Origin: Candidatus Sericytochromatia bacterium
GTDB lineage: Bacteria > Cyanobacteriota > Sericytochromatia > UBA7694
Length of the DNA stretch: 64,000 nucleotides
NCBI GenBank assembly: GCA_018780035.1
Contig: JADMKE010000004.1
Span: 179,776-243,775, forward strand
Direction of reading: 5' to 3'
Shown here: positions 7,669 through 16,295 of the stretch, one piece after another
Numbering within the stretch: the first letter of the stretch is position 1
Layout: every line of letters begins with the position of its first letter
The notes under the pieces: model-generated
What the model was told of the DNA's origin: nothing
Databases searched by the model: none
The model's input: only the letters and a program-made list of their open reading frames with translations
Made by a program: the position numbers and the translations under genes

Positions 7669-9756
7669 GTGGAAGTTCCTGGTTTAAATCCACTTCAAGG
7701 CCGTTTGCCTCCCGGGCCCATTGGACCCGAAGCCACTCCCAAAGGTGTTCCTGACCTCATTCTCAATGCCCCAGCAGGGCGCACAGCGGCCCCACCTCCG
7801 CAAGCCCCTGCTCAGGCGCCGTTTCAGGCACCCGCTCAGCCCATTATTCAACACAGCGTTCAAAATATCATGAATGCACTCTTGGAAATGGGGGCCCATC
7901 CTTCGCAGCAAAATCAGAGCATTGCTCAGAATTTGGCCAATTACGGCCATCCAGTAAGCAACCAGACCCTGCAAATTGTCCAGAATGCTTTGGCGGGCCT
8001 GCCTGATCGCAGCGCAGCCACAATTGAGGCTGCGGTTGTGCTGCTCACCCAAGATTTGCCTGTGAATAGCCAGACTGTGATGGCGATCAAACAGTTTATG
8101 AATGGGCAGCCTTTGCCCCAGCAAATGCAGAATTTGCCCAAAGACGTTGGGGCCCTGTTGCAACAAATGCAAGGCTTGCCTGCTCTGCCAACGGGTGCGG
8201 CTGCTTTACCTGCCGGACAAACGGCCAATGCCTTCGCTTTACCGCCTGGCCAAGCAGGTTCTGCTCAAGGTTTGCTGACAGGCACAACACCGGGTGCTGT
8301 TCTGGCGTTGCCTGCGGGGCAAACAGGGGCCGCTTTGCCCACCTCCGTACCTATCGCACCCGCTCCGCAAACAGCCACAGGTGCAGCGCTGACCCCCTCC
8401 CCTGCTGTGGGGGCAACTGCCACGCCAACTGCAAATGCGGCTTCAAATACACCTCAGATGCAGCAGGTTGTGCCCGGCTCTCCCTCAGCACAAGGAGCCC
8501 CCCCTGGCGTGGTCTTGTCAACCGCTGTGCCCACGGCGATCTCAACGGCCATAGCCACACCTCAGGGCATGGCCCAAGTTGCAGCTCAATCGAGTGTGGT
8601 GCAACAGGCTGCAGGCCAAGCCCAGGCAATTGAAAATCGCAGCGACAGCGTCAACAAGGTCTCAGAACAGAGCACAGCTCTTAAAATACAGGCCATGCAA
8701 ACGACCGAAACCCGTCAACAGGCTCTCGAAGCGGTCAATCCGGCCCAATCCGGTAAGTCCAATTCCCAGGGATTAAACGTGAATCTGCCCATGCAGCAGG
8801 CCTATTCTCAACAAGAACAGAAAGCCCTGGAGCAGCTCTATTTGTATTTGACCGCAGGAGGAGATTTCTCGCCCATAGAGAAGGTGGGGCCCGGTGGCAA
8901 AGCCCAAGTCATGAGCCCTGATGAGGGCATTTATCGCATGATTAAACTTCTGGGCGAGATCTTACAATTATCGGGGCATTTGTCCGAAAATATGCAGATC
9001 AAAGATTACCAACAGCTCTTTATTCAGCACCAACAGGTGATTCAACTGACTGGGCTAATGGAGCAGAAAATGCACGAGTTTCAACAGCTTTTCCACAAGG
9101 CTTTTCCCGAATTGGCCAAACAGATTCAGGGACTCTTGCACCAGGATGGCTTGGATCTCTTCAGTAAGTTGGCCCAATTGATTGAAACCAACCAAGAGCA
9201 GCTCAAAGAACAGCTCAAACATGTGGCTGGAGATGCTGAAAAACAGCAATTATTGCAAACCCTGCGCAGTCTCTTGGAGCAGGTGGGGTTTCAGGTCGAC
9301 AAGGTCCATTCCAATCTGATGGCCCGCGAAATGTTGACCCAGAATTTGCCTGTACACTGTATTCCGCTGATGGTACATGCCAATAAAGAGGCCTACCCAG
9401 CCGAACTCTATATTCAGCAAGATTATGATCCCCGTGAGCCCAAACAAGGGCCTGATAGCGAGCGCCCACTCAAATTGACATTAACCTTAGAAACCCATAA
9501 CCTGGGCCGCGTCAGTGTTGACCTCACTTCGCTCAAAAGCGATTTGAGTCTCAATCTCAAAGTCTTGACCCGCCGGGTCAAGATTCTCGTGGATGAGCGG
9601 ATCGAGCAACTTCAACGCAAAATTGAAAAACAGGGTAATTACCAAGTGGCCCACTTGACCTGTGTGGTTGAGCCTGATTTGGAAACACGGCAATCGATGC
9701 TTTTGCCTGCCAAACGTACGGTTCGCAGCTTGCAGCGGATTGAAGGGATTGTCTGA
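7669..9756 (+). CDS. FliK-like protein (flagellar hook-length control C-terminal domain), tentative
   Basis: A 695-residue leaderless protein. Residues 1-60 are proline-rich. Residues 60-165 form a helical unit with the repeated pattern GxPVSNQT / DLPVNSQTVMAIKQFM, seen in the N-termini of some FliK-like proteins. Residues 165-350 are low-complexity Ala/Pro/Gln/Thr with repeated LPAGQT and LPPGQA units. Residues 370-560 are Gln-rich helix. The last 110 residues (LTLTLETHNLGRVSVDLTSL onward, with amphipathic VDERIEQLQRKIEKQG) match the general shape of the FliK C-terminal domain. No other flagellar or type III secretion gene is present here, so the family call is uncertain. The start is GTG after GGGAGAGC. 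The stop overlaps the next ATG by one base (TGATG), so the two genes are coupled. Confidence 0.6.
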   Translation: MEVPGLNPLQGRLPPGPIGPEATPKGVPDLILNAPAGRTAAPPPQAPAQAPFQAPAQPIIQHSVQNIMNALLEMGAHPSQQNQSIAQNLANYGHPVSNQTLQIVQNALAGLPDRSAATIEAAVVLLTQDLPVNSQTVMAIKQFMNGQPLPQQMQNLPKDVGALLQQMQGLPALPTGAAALPAGQTANAFALPPGQAGSAQGLLTGTTPGAVLALPAGQTGAALPTSVPIAPAPQTATGAALTPSPAVGATATPTANAASNTPQMQQVVPGSPSAQGAPPGVVLSTAVPTAISTAIATPQGMAQVAAQSSVVQQAAGQAQAIENRSDSVNKVSEQSTALKIQAMQTTETRQQALEAVNPAQSGKSNSQGLNVNLPMQQAYSQQEQKALEQLYLYLTAGGDFSPIEKVGPGGKAQVMSPDEGIYRMIKLLGEILQLSGHLSENMQIKDYQQLFIQHQQVIQLTGLMEQKMHEFQQLFHKAFPELAKQIQGLLHQDGLDLFSKLAQLIETNQEQLKEQLKHVAGDAEKQQLLQTLRSLLEQVGFQVDKVHSNLMAREMLTQNLPVHCIPLMVHANKEAYPAELYIQQDYDPREPKQGPDSERPLKLTLTLETHNLGRVSVDLTSLKSDLSLNLKVLTRRVKILVDERIEQLQRKIEKQGNYQVAHLTCVVEPDLETRQSMLLPAKRTVRSLQRIEGIV

Positions 9757-10418
9757 TGTATTTTGACTTGCGCCACAGCCCTGAGCGGGTTGAACGTATT
9801 CCGGTGCCCACAATCTACTGTGTGGGTTTAAACTATCTGGAACATGCCCAAGAAATGCAGAGCCCCCGCCCAGCGGAGCCCGTGATTTTTCTCAAACCCG
9901 CCTCTTCGATTTTACATGGGGGGGGCCAGATTCGCCTGCCAGCCTTTGCCCAAGAGATTCACCATGAAGTCGAGTTGGTTGTTGCAGTTGCCGAAGCCTG
10001 TGGCTCGGTTTCCCCTGAGCAGGCGGCCAAGCTGATTTTGGGCTATGGCATTGGTCTGGATATGACCCTGCGGGATGTACAAGCCCGCGCCAAAGCGGCA
10101 GGCAAACCCTGGGCTGTGGCCAAAGGCTTCGCGACATCAGCCCCTTTGTCTGAGCTGATTCCCGCAGCACACGTGGCGTCACCTGAAACTTTGACCTTTC
10201 AACTTTTGGTCAATGGCGAAAGGCGCCAAGCCGGGGCCTTAAAAGATCTGCTTTTTTCTGTTCCGGCATTGATTGCCTATCTCTCGGGCATTTTTGACTT
10301 GCAGCATGGCGATTTAATTTATACCGGAACCCCCGCTGGTGTCGGGCCCGTGTATGCCGGTGATGTACTTGAAGCTGAGCTGGACGGCTATACGAGCTTG
10401 ACCGTTTCGGTCGCTTGA
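9756..10418 (+). CDS. Fumarylacetoacetate hydrolase (FAH) family protein
   Basis: A 220-residue soluble enzyme of the FAH superfamily, the short single-domain form. These proteins act on C-C bonds of acylpyruvates, oxaloacetate or related diketo acids with a divalent metal. Metal ligands are visible as Glu71 and Glu73 in HHEVELVV and Asp102 in GLDMTLRD. The family end motif DLIYTGTPAGVGPVYAGD is intact near residues 185-205. The exact substrate cannot be read from sequence. The start codon overlaps the stop of the preceding FliK-like gene; the functional link between them is not obvious. A hairpin terminator follows. Confidence 0.9.
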   Translation: MYFDLRHSPERVERIPVPTIYCVGLNYLEHAQEMQSPRPAEPVIFLKPASSILHGGGQIRLPAFAQEIHHEVELVVAVAEACGSVSPEQAAKLILGYGIGLDMTLRDVQARAKAAGKPWAVAKGFATSAPLSELIPAAHVASPETLTFQLLVNGERRQAGALKDLLFSVPALIAYLSGIFDLQHGDLIYTGTPAGVGPVYAGDVLEAELDGYTSLTVSVA

Positions 10419-10424
10419 ATCTCT

Positions 10425-10450
10425 GCTTGGCGCGGATTTGCCAAGCTTTT
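10425..10450 (+). terminator. Probable intrinsic terminator
   Basis: A seven-base perfect stem (GCTTGGC at 10425-10431 with GCCAAGC at 10440-10446) is followed by TTTT. It lies just after the FAH-family gene. Confidence 0.6.
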
Positions 10451-10552
10451 GTTCAGTTTGGATTAAAGAAATAGTCTAAGACTTCAGATTTTTGGATCAG
10501 AGTGGTATAAGCTACAATAAGATCATATTTCCCGCAGGAGCCCTTTTTCACC

Positions 10553-11137
10553 ATGATGATTCAGCCCCAGTCTGTTCAAATACCTCAGACCTCGCCCGCC
10601 AAGCCGATTGAAACTCCAGCGACAAGCGCTCCCACCCCGATGGGCGGCGAGCCCGCCCCCGAAGGTGGAAGTGTCAAAGGTTTGCTCGACTACCCCAAAG
10701 ACATTGCCATGGGTATTACTGAATATGCGGCTGAAGGCCAGGCCAAAAATCTGGTTGAACTCTATGACGACGCTACTGATGTCAAACAAAATCTCGGGGA
10801 CAGCTGGGACCATCTGAAAAAAGGTGAAATTGGCCAAGCTGCGGGTGATACCCTGCGTGCGATGGGCAATTCGGTTCAAACAGCGAGCAATTTTCTGCAA
10901 GTGGGGCTACATACGCTCCTGGGTGGCGTTTCAACAGTTGTGTCGCTGCCGCTCAATTTGCTTGATAAAGGCGCTGAAAAAGTGGGCGAACATTTTTCAA
11001 AACCCGACACAGGGGTTGTGGGCCGTGCTGTCGGCAGTGTCTCCACCTTTTTGGGCGGCAAAAATAGCAATGTCAGCTATCCCGAGGCCTTACAAGCGGC
11101 AACTGTATCCGGGATGCGCAAAGCAGAACGCGATTGA
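10553..11137 (+). CDS. Leaderless hypothetical protein with Pro-rich head and amphipathic C-terminal half
   Basis: A 194-residue protein that I do not recognise. Residues 1-40 are disordered and Pro/Ala/Thr-rich (MMIQPQSVQIPQTSPAKP). The rest is helical, with LKKGEIGQAAGDTLRAMGNSV followed by a moderately hydrophobic, glycine-bearing stretch (LLGGVSTVVSLPLNLLDKGAEKVG). There is no classical signal peptide. Architecture and phrasing recall the 439-residue protein at 59.4-60.7 kb, which has the same Pro-rich head and then 'RYGEAVGRLAVDV', so the two may belong to one family. A ribosome binding site (GCAGGAG) precedes the double ATG. The gene is isolated between two terminators. Confidence 0.75.
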   Translation: MMIQPQSVQIPQTSPAKPIETPATSAPTPMGGEPAPEGGSVKGLLDYPKDIAMGITEYAAEGQAKNLVELYDDATDVKQNLGDSWDHLKKGEIGQAAGDTLRAMGNSVQTASNFLQVGLHTLLGGVSTVVSLPLNLLDKGAEKVGEHFSKPDTGVVGRAVGSVSTFLGGKNSNVSYPEALQAATVSGMRKAERD

Positions 11138-11152
11138 ATTTCAACTTAAACT

Positions 11153-11182
11153 AAAAAACGGGGATAATACCCCGTTTTTTTT
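11153..11182. terminator. Bidirectional intrinsic terminator
   Basis: A perfect 11-bp stem (AAAAAACGGGG at 11153-11163, CCCCGTTTTTT at 11170-11180) with loop ATAATA lies between convergent genes. There is a run of T on the plus side and of A on the other, so it should stop transcription both ways. Confidence 0.92.
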
Positions 11183-11199
11183 CTATTTTAGGTTTTGCC

Positions 11200-12435
11200 T
11201 TAGGCAAAATTCAGTAAGACCTCTGAAATGATCTCCAGGCTTTGATCCATTTGTGTTGTATCAATCACCAGCGGTGGGGCAAAGCGGATAATGTCGCCAT
11301 GGGTGGGTTTGCATAGCAGGCCTTTTTCTTTGAGGGCCAGACAGACATCCCAGGCTGTGCGGCCATCTGCAAAGGGTTCGATCACCACGGCATTGAGCAG
11401 GCCTTTGCCACGAATAGTGGAGATAAACGGCACTTCTTTTTGCAGCCCCAAGAGGGCCTGACGAAAGCGTTGGCCCATGGCTTCGGCATTTTCAGCCAGT
11501 TTTTCGTCTTTGAGTACTTGCAGCGCTTCGATCGCGACACGACAGGCGAGCGGGTTCCCACCATAGGTTGAACCGTGTTCACCGGGCTGAATACACAGCA
11601 TGACTTGATCGTCAGCCAAGACCGCCGAAACGGGTAAAACGCCGCCAGAGAGGGCTTTGCCCAGAATCAAAATATCTGGGCGCACCTGTTCGTGATCCAC
11701 GGCCAGCATTTTTCCCGTGCGGCAGAGACCTGTTTGTACTTCATCGCAAATCAGCAAGACCTGATATTGGCTGCAGAGTTCACGGGCTCTGTGTAAATAG
11801 CCCGGATCGGGAACAACCACACCTGCTTCGCCTTGAATCGGTTCGACCATAAAGGCGGCCACATGCGGGTCTTGTAGGGCCAGCTCAAGTGCGGCCAAAT
11901 CGTTGTAGGGAATCAATTCATAGCCGGGCATGTATGGTCCAAAACCTTTATAGCTACTGGGATCGGTTGAAGAAGAGATCGCAGCCAAGGTGCGGCCCCA
12001 GAAATTATTGCGGGCAAAGACAATTTTGGCTTGGTTGTCGGGAATGCCTTTGACTTGGTAGCCCCATTTGCGTGCCAGTTTGAGAGCTGTTTCGCCACCT
12101 TCGACCCCGGTATTCATGGGCAAGACCTTGTCATAGCCAAAATAGCGGGTGATATATTCTTCGTAAGGGCCCAATATATCGTTGTAAAAGGCCCGTGAGG
12201 TCAGGGTCAGCGTTTGGGCCTGTTCGGTCAAGGCGGCAATAATCCGGGGATGGCAATGGCCTTGGTTGACGGCGGAATAAGCCGAGAGAAAATCGAGATA
12301 GCGTTTTCCTTCGATATCCCAGAGATAGACACCTTCACCCTTTGCCAAGACAACCGGCAGGGGATGGTAATTGTGGGCACCATAACGCTCTTCTTGGGCG
12401 ATGGCAGCAGCAGAGGAACGGGCTTTTAATTCCAT
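11200..12435 (-). CDS. rocD: Ornithine--oxo-acid aminotransferase
   Basis: PLP-dependent class III transaminase that converts ornithine and 2-oxoglutarate to glutamate-5-semialdehyde and glutamate, linking arginine and proline metabolism. At 411 residues it has the normal length. Visible features are the N-terminal [22 protein letters not shown] block, the [12 protein letters not shown] segment typical of ornithine aminotransferase, VEPIQGEAG, the cofactor-binding Asp in ICDEVQTG (Asp231) and the Schiff-base Lys260 in [21 protein letters not shown] is also present. The gene is transcribed alone toward the shared terminator at 11153-11182. Confidence 0.93.
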   Translation of the reverse strand: MELKARSSAAAIAQEERYGAHNYHPLPVVLAKGEGVYLWDIEGKRYLDFLSAYSAVNQGHCHPRIIAALTEQAQTLTLTSRAFYNDILGPYEEYITRYFGYDKVLPMNTGVEGGETALKLARKWGYQVKGIPDNQAKIVFARNNFWGRTLAAISSSTDPSSYKGFGPYMPGYELIPYNDLAALELALQDPHVAAFMVEPIQGEAGVVVPDPGYLHRARELCSQYQVLLICDEVQTGLCRTGKMLAVDHEQVRPDILILGKALSGGVLPVSAVLADDQVMLCIQPGEHGSTYGGNPLACRVAIEALQVLKDEKLAENAEAMGQRFRQALLGLQKEVPFISTIRGKGLLNAVVIEPFADGRTAWDVCLALKEKGLLCKPTHGDIIRFAPPLVIDTTQMDQSLEIISEVLLNFA

Positions 12436-12610
12436 GATCAGCTCCCTAAAAAAATCTCAAACCTCTCTATCTTACCGAAGGTAGCAGGGCTTTCCAACCC
12501 CTTATTGTTGGGTTTAAGGCTGTTGTAAGTGCTGAATCAAAGACGCTGTCAGCTTTTCGATGGGCTTGGAAAGGGGTAAACTGGTTGAAACCGTTTCAAG
12601 GAGTTTGCTG

Positions 12611-15193
12611 ATGATGCGCTTATTGTCTCCATCCCTGTTTAAGTTGCTTCCCGGTCTGGCACTTGCCTCGACGCTGTGGGTAAGCCCTGTATTGGCCAGC
12701 GTTGAAAATGCTCTCGATCCGATTCCCAAAGATCCCAGTTTTGTCGCCACAGTCCAAACCGAATTGGAGCCTTGGGGCTATTTTGTTCAGCGTTTTTTGG
12801 AATTGGGTCAAAGTGATCAACTCAAAGAACTGACGGCAACCCTCGAAAAAAAAGGGTTGGATCTCACCAGTGACCTCTTGCCGATTTTTGGCAGTCATAT
12901 CAGCGTGGCGGCCTATGGGGATGGGCAGTCTGAAAATAAAAAAATCGAAGTCTTGTTTTCGGTTGATCTGTCTTCTCCAGCTGCGGCCCAAGCCCTGCTC
13001 GACAAATTACAAAAAATCAACGATCCTGATTTCTCCGTCAAAACAGAAAGCCATGACGGGCGAACCCTCTTGACGGTGTCCGAGCACAAGAATCAGAAGC
13101 CCGAAATGATTGTGGGGCTGGTGGTCAGTGGATCAAATTTGTTGATCAGCGCAGCTCCAGATACTGCGATTTTAAAGCGGGCCTTGGCGGCTCAGGGCAG
13201 CCGTTCAGGCAATGTGCTGTCTCAGGCCGGGTTTCATAAAACGTTTCAACGTTTCAAAACGGAGCCCGTTTGGGGGTGGGCGAATGAGGGCCTGGATAAT
13301 CAATTCAGACAGGCCCTGGGGCAAATGTCAGGCGAAAATCCTTTTCAACAGGGAGCGGCTTTACAGGCGCTGTGGGCCGGGACGGGTTTTAGCGCAAGGC
13401 CTTCGCAGCAGGGGCTTTCTATGCAGTTTTACACGCCTCTGGCACAGAATATTCCCGCTGAGTGGCAAGCCTTTTATGCCCAATGGGCGGCCCCCGCTTC
13501 TCCGCCTTTAAAGGGCCTCTTGGATGCACTTCCTGCCAAGCCCATGTTCGTGATGGGGGGACAAAAACTCAATCGTTACGCTGATTTGGGCTTTTACCCA
13601 GAGGGGCCTTCTCAGGCCAGTCAAGACATGAAAAAAATGATGACAACTTTGGCGTCTACTTGGAAAGAATTGCTGCCTGCGGTAGATGCCGGCTTGGATC
13701 TGAAAAAAGACCTCTTGCCCCATCTCGATGGCCGCTATGGCTTGACAATGGATGTCAATTCGGAAGGGGTGCCTCAGGTTTTGGCTTATTTGGGAGTCCA
13801 ACCCGAGAGCCAAGCCAAACTGGGGCTGCTCTTGCGCAATAAATTTAAACTCGATCCCGCATTGTTTGATGAATTTACGGGAGCAAGTACCAAGGCCAAA
13901 ACCAGCAGTGTCAAAGCCAATATGCACACATTGCAGACTCTCGTGGAAACCTATGGGGTGGACTGGGGCGGGATGTACCCAGAAAATATGGCCAGACTTG
14001 AAAAAGTGGCAAAAACAGGCAGTTATCCTTATTGGAAAGAGATCATCAATCCCGTTAATCAGCAAACGGGCACCGGGCTGAAAAAAGCCCTGTTGGATTA
14101 TAAAACCTATAAAAACTTTAGGCCCCATACCAGTTTTGCGGGCATGGTTTTTTATGAACCGCTTGGGAAAGGCGAATACAGCCAGGATTGCAAATGTAAA
14201 CATTATGCTGCCTACCGGATTTATGGCTATTCACCCGAAGGGGAGCTCTGGATGATGCAGGGGGGAGACGACAACCTCTCAATGGCAAAAGTAGCTGAAA
14301 AATTGCCTTCTACTCAGGTCACATCGACCAAGCCCATTGTCTTTGCCTCTCAGCCGATCGCCTACCAGAATCAGCAAATTTATTTGCTACAGCTCCCGAA
14401 GCAGATGCAAACATCCGAAGCGGAGGTATTTCAGCCGGGTTTTGTGCAATTGGGTGATTTTTGGGTCTTGGGTAGCCATCTCTCACTCTTAAAACAGGCG
14501 GTGGATCAGGCTTCTGCCAAAGAACATTTTGCTCAAAACCCCCTTTATACCCGTTTGCAGCAAAAGCTCAAAGAACCCAACTCGGATTTTTTGCTCTATC
14601 TCGATGCCGAGAAGCTTCGCGATTTTATTGCAAAACTGGGTGAAAATGACAATGATTTGCCAGAGATGATGAATATAATCGCGCCTTTTCAGGGCTTTTT
14701 GATGCAGTGGAATCAGCAAGTCGATGCGGTTAGTGGCCAGATTGAAATACCGATCGAGATGGACAAGGTGGACTTTAAATCCTTGCAAAAAATGCTTTCG
14801 GAGCCTTTCAATGGGTCTGCGGTGGGCCGGTCCAAACTGAGCAGTGTCAAAGCCAATATGCACACATTGCAAACCATTGTAGAGACCTATGGGGTTGACA
14901 ACGGGGGAACCTATGCTTCTGATTTAGATATTCTGCTTCAAGCTGCCCAAAACAATGCTTACGGCAGTTATTGGAAAGATTTTGCCAACCCCTTTACCTC
15001 TCAACGGGGGATTGGTTTGCGTGGGGCGATCATGGCCTTTAAAGATTATTCTCCTTCTCCAGACTTTGCGGGTATGGTGCTTTACAAACCCGGCGAAGGC
15101 AAAGAACCCACCACTTATTGGATCTATGGGGTGGACCAAAATGGGGAATTAATCAGCGATCAAGAGCAGCCGTATGTCCTGACCAATAGTTAG
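12611..15193 (+). CDS. Exported protein with DUF3352-like region and two pilin-like domains
   Basis: I start this at 12611, where AAGGAG sits 7 bases before ATGATG and a signal peptide follows at once (LLPGLALASTLWVSPVLAS); the longer frame from 12560 lacks both. The product is 860 residues and should be exported. Residues about 30-420 resemble DUF3352-type proteins (LSFVATVQ-like start, then repeated strands). Residues about 430-540 are a domain resembling the globular part of type II secretion/type IV pseudopilins (SSVKANMHTLQTLVETYGV, then FAGMVFYEPLG and a strand giving YRIYGYSPEGEL). After a second DUF3352-like stretch the same domain returns at about 743-855 (SSVKANMHTLQTIVETYGV ... FAGMVLYKPGEG ... 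YWIYGVDQNGEL). Neither copy has the N-terminal pilin helix, so these are detached pilin domains. The gene ends before a minus-strand terminator. Confidence 0.8.
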   Translation: MMRLLSPSLFKLLPGLALASTLWVSPVLASVENALDPIPKDPSFVATVQTELEPWGYFVQRFLELGQSDQLKELTATLEKKGLDLTSDLLPIFGSHISVAAYGDGQSENKKIEVLFSVDLSSPAAAQALLDKLQKINDPDFSVKTESHDGRTLLTVSEHKNQKPEMIVGLVVSGSNLLISAAPDTAILKRALAAQGSRSGNVLSQAGFHKTFQRFKTEPVWGWANEGLDNQFRQALGQMSGENPFQQGAALQALWAGTGFSARPSQQGLSMQFYTPLAQNIPAEWQAFYAQWAAPASPPLKGLLDALPAKPMFVMGGQKLNRYADLGFYPEGPSQASQDMKKMMTTLASTWKELLPAVDAGLDLKKDLLPHLDGRYGLTMDVNSEGVPQVLAYLGVQPESQAKLGLLLRNKFKLDPALFDEFTGASTKAKTSSVKANMHTLQTLVETYGVDWGGMYPENMARLEKVAKTGSYPYWKEIINPVNQQTGTGLKKALLDYKTYKNFRPHTSFAGMVFYEPLGKGEYSQDCKCKHYAAYRIYGYSPEGELWMMQGGDDNLSMAKVAEKLPSTQVTSTKPIVFASQPIAYQNQQIYLLQLPKQMQTSEAEVFQPGFVQLGDFWVLGSHLSLLKQAVDQASAKEHFAQNPLYTRLQQKLKEPNSDFLLYLDAEKLRDFIAKLGENDNDLPEMMNIIAPFQGFLMQWNQQVDAVSGQIEIPIEMDKVDFKSLQKMLSEPFNGSAVGRSKLSSVKANMHTLQTIVETYGVDNGGTYASDLDILLQAAQNNAYGSYWKDFANPFTSQRGIGLRGAIMAFKDYSPSPDFAGMVLYKPGEGKEPTTYWIYGVDQNGELISDQEQPYVLTNS
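13904..13935 (+). repeat. 32-bp exact direct repeat, copy 1 (start of pilin-like domain 1)
   Basis: Thirty-two bases identical to 14840-14871, coding for the start of the pilin-like domain. It is in frame with copy 2 and 936 bases from it. Confidence 0.9.
14840..14871 (+). repeat. 32-bp exact direct repeat, copy 2 (start of pilin-like domain 2)
   Basis: Identical to 13904-13935. The following 250 bases are similar at protein level but diverged in DNA. This suggests an internal domain duplication with the helix-coding end kept identical by selection or gene conversion. Confidence 0.9.
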
Positions 15194-15211
15194 CTTTCTC
15201 AGTCAAACAGC

Positions 15212-15250
15212 AAAAAGCCCGCTGCAATCTTTGTTGATTGAGGCGGGCTT
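15212..15250 (-). terminator. Intrinsic terminator of the coiled-coil protein gene
   Basis: The stem pairs AAGCCCGC (15215-15222) with GCGGGCTT (15243-15250) and has an inner CAATC/GATTG stem. Read on the minus strand it is followed by TTTTT. It serves the gene ending at 15266 and may also end the convergent plus-strand gene. Confidence 0.75.
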
Positions 15251-15265
15251 CACTGCTGGGGGTGT

Positions 15266-16198
15266 TTAGTTGCGGTTCAAGCGATTGCGGGCATCAGCCA
15301 GTTTGGCTTGCAATTCACCCTGACGGCGACGGGCATCTTCGAGGGCTTCTTTGTCTTGGACAATCCTGCGCTCAATTTGATCCTGCTCGTGCCAGCCAGT
15401 CTGTTCCAGTCGCTGTTCTTGGGCTTGCAGTTCGGGCTCTTTGCGCTCGATAAACGATTCCACTTTTTGCAGCGCATCTTCAAGGCGGCGAATGCCGTCT
15501 TCTTGGCGCTGTTGGCGCTCTTCGCGGTGCTGTTTGCTGCGCTCTTGCAGGCGATTCCAGAGTTTGTCAAATTCGCCACGGAAACGCTGACGATCTGCGG
15601 GTTTTAAAGGCATGCCACCCAGTTCTTGCTGGAGGTTCTTAAAACCTTCCCGGGCATCGCGCAGAGAGGTGTTTTCAACCACTTCAATGGCCTCTTGTAC
15701 CAGGGCTTCGGCCCGCTCGACGAGGCGTCCCTGCAGAATTTGCCGGGCTTCGTATTGTTGCGAACGCAGGGTTTTTAAGGTTAGCCAGCAGGCATCTCTG
15801 TCGGTGCGGTTCAGACGACGTCCTTCCATCTCCAGCCAGAGGCGACTGTCTTCCAAGGCTTGCCAGGCTTTTTGCAATTGGCTCTGAAGGGTTTTGAAGT
15901 CGTCGGAGGCCTGGGCTTCTTCTGGGGTGGGGACAGAAATGCCTGTCAGGCGCTCTTCTACTTCGCTGCGCAAACCGGTCGAGGCTTCATTGCGCTGGGT
16001 CTGTTGTTGGCCGCGCAGGGCATCCAGACGGGCTTGAAGCGGGGCTGCCTGCTCTGCAGACATGCGCATATGTTTCAGCAGGCCTTCAACATTTTGCAAT
16101 TCGCGAGAAAAGCCGGGGCCCCCAACCAAATTTTCAAGGTTTTCGAGGGCAATCTCGAGTTCAAGGGTGTTCTGTTCGAGTTGTAAGGTGTCGGTCAT
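15266..16198 (-). CDS. Coiled-coil protein, DUF349-like
   Basis: A 310-residue soluble, highly charged, almost wholly helical protein with long heptad-like stretches. Glu, Gln, Arg and Leu dominate, and the last 90 residues form a continuous coiled coil. A central block (LRDAREGFKNLQQELGGMPLKPADRQRFRGEFDKLWNRLQERSKQH) has the spacing of DUF349 repeats, a helical module of unknown function; I can suggest but not prove membership. No signal peptide or membrane segment is present. The gene is followed by a clear terminator and lies about 100 bases from the methyltransferase gene, which also reads minus. Confidence 0.75.
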   Translation of the reverse strand: MTDTLQLEQNTLELEIALENLENLVGGPGFSRELQNVEGLLKHMRMSAEQAAPLQARLDALRGQQQTQRNEASTGLRSEVEERLTGISVPTPEEAQASDDFKTLQSQLQKAWQALEDSRLWLEMEGRRLNRTDRDACWLTLKTLRSQQYEARQILQGRLVERAEALVQEAIEVVENTSLRDAREGFKNLQQELGGMPLKPADRQRFRGEFDKLWNRLQERSKQHREERQQRQEDGIRRLEDALQKVESFIERKEPELQAQEQRLEQTGWHEQDQIERRIVQDKEALEDARRRQGELQAKLADARNRLNRN

Positions 16199-16295
16199 GG
16201 AAAAAATAGTCCTTAGTTATAAAAAAAATCAGGGTGATAAATGATGCCGGATCCGGCAACCTATTCATTGTACCGCCAAGTGCTTCAGAAAGGGG

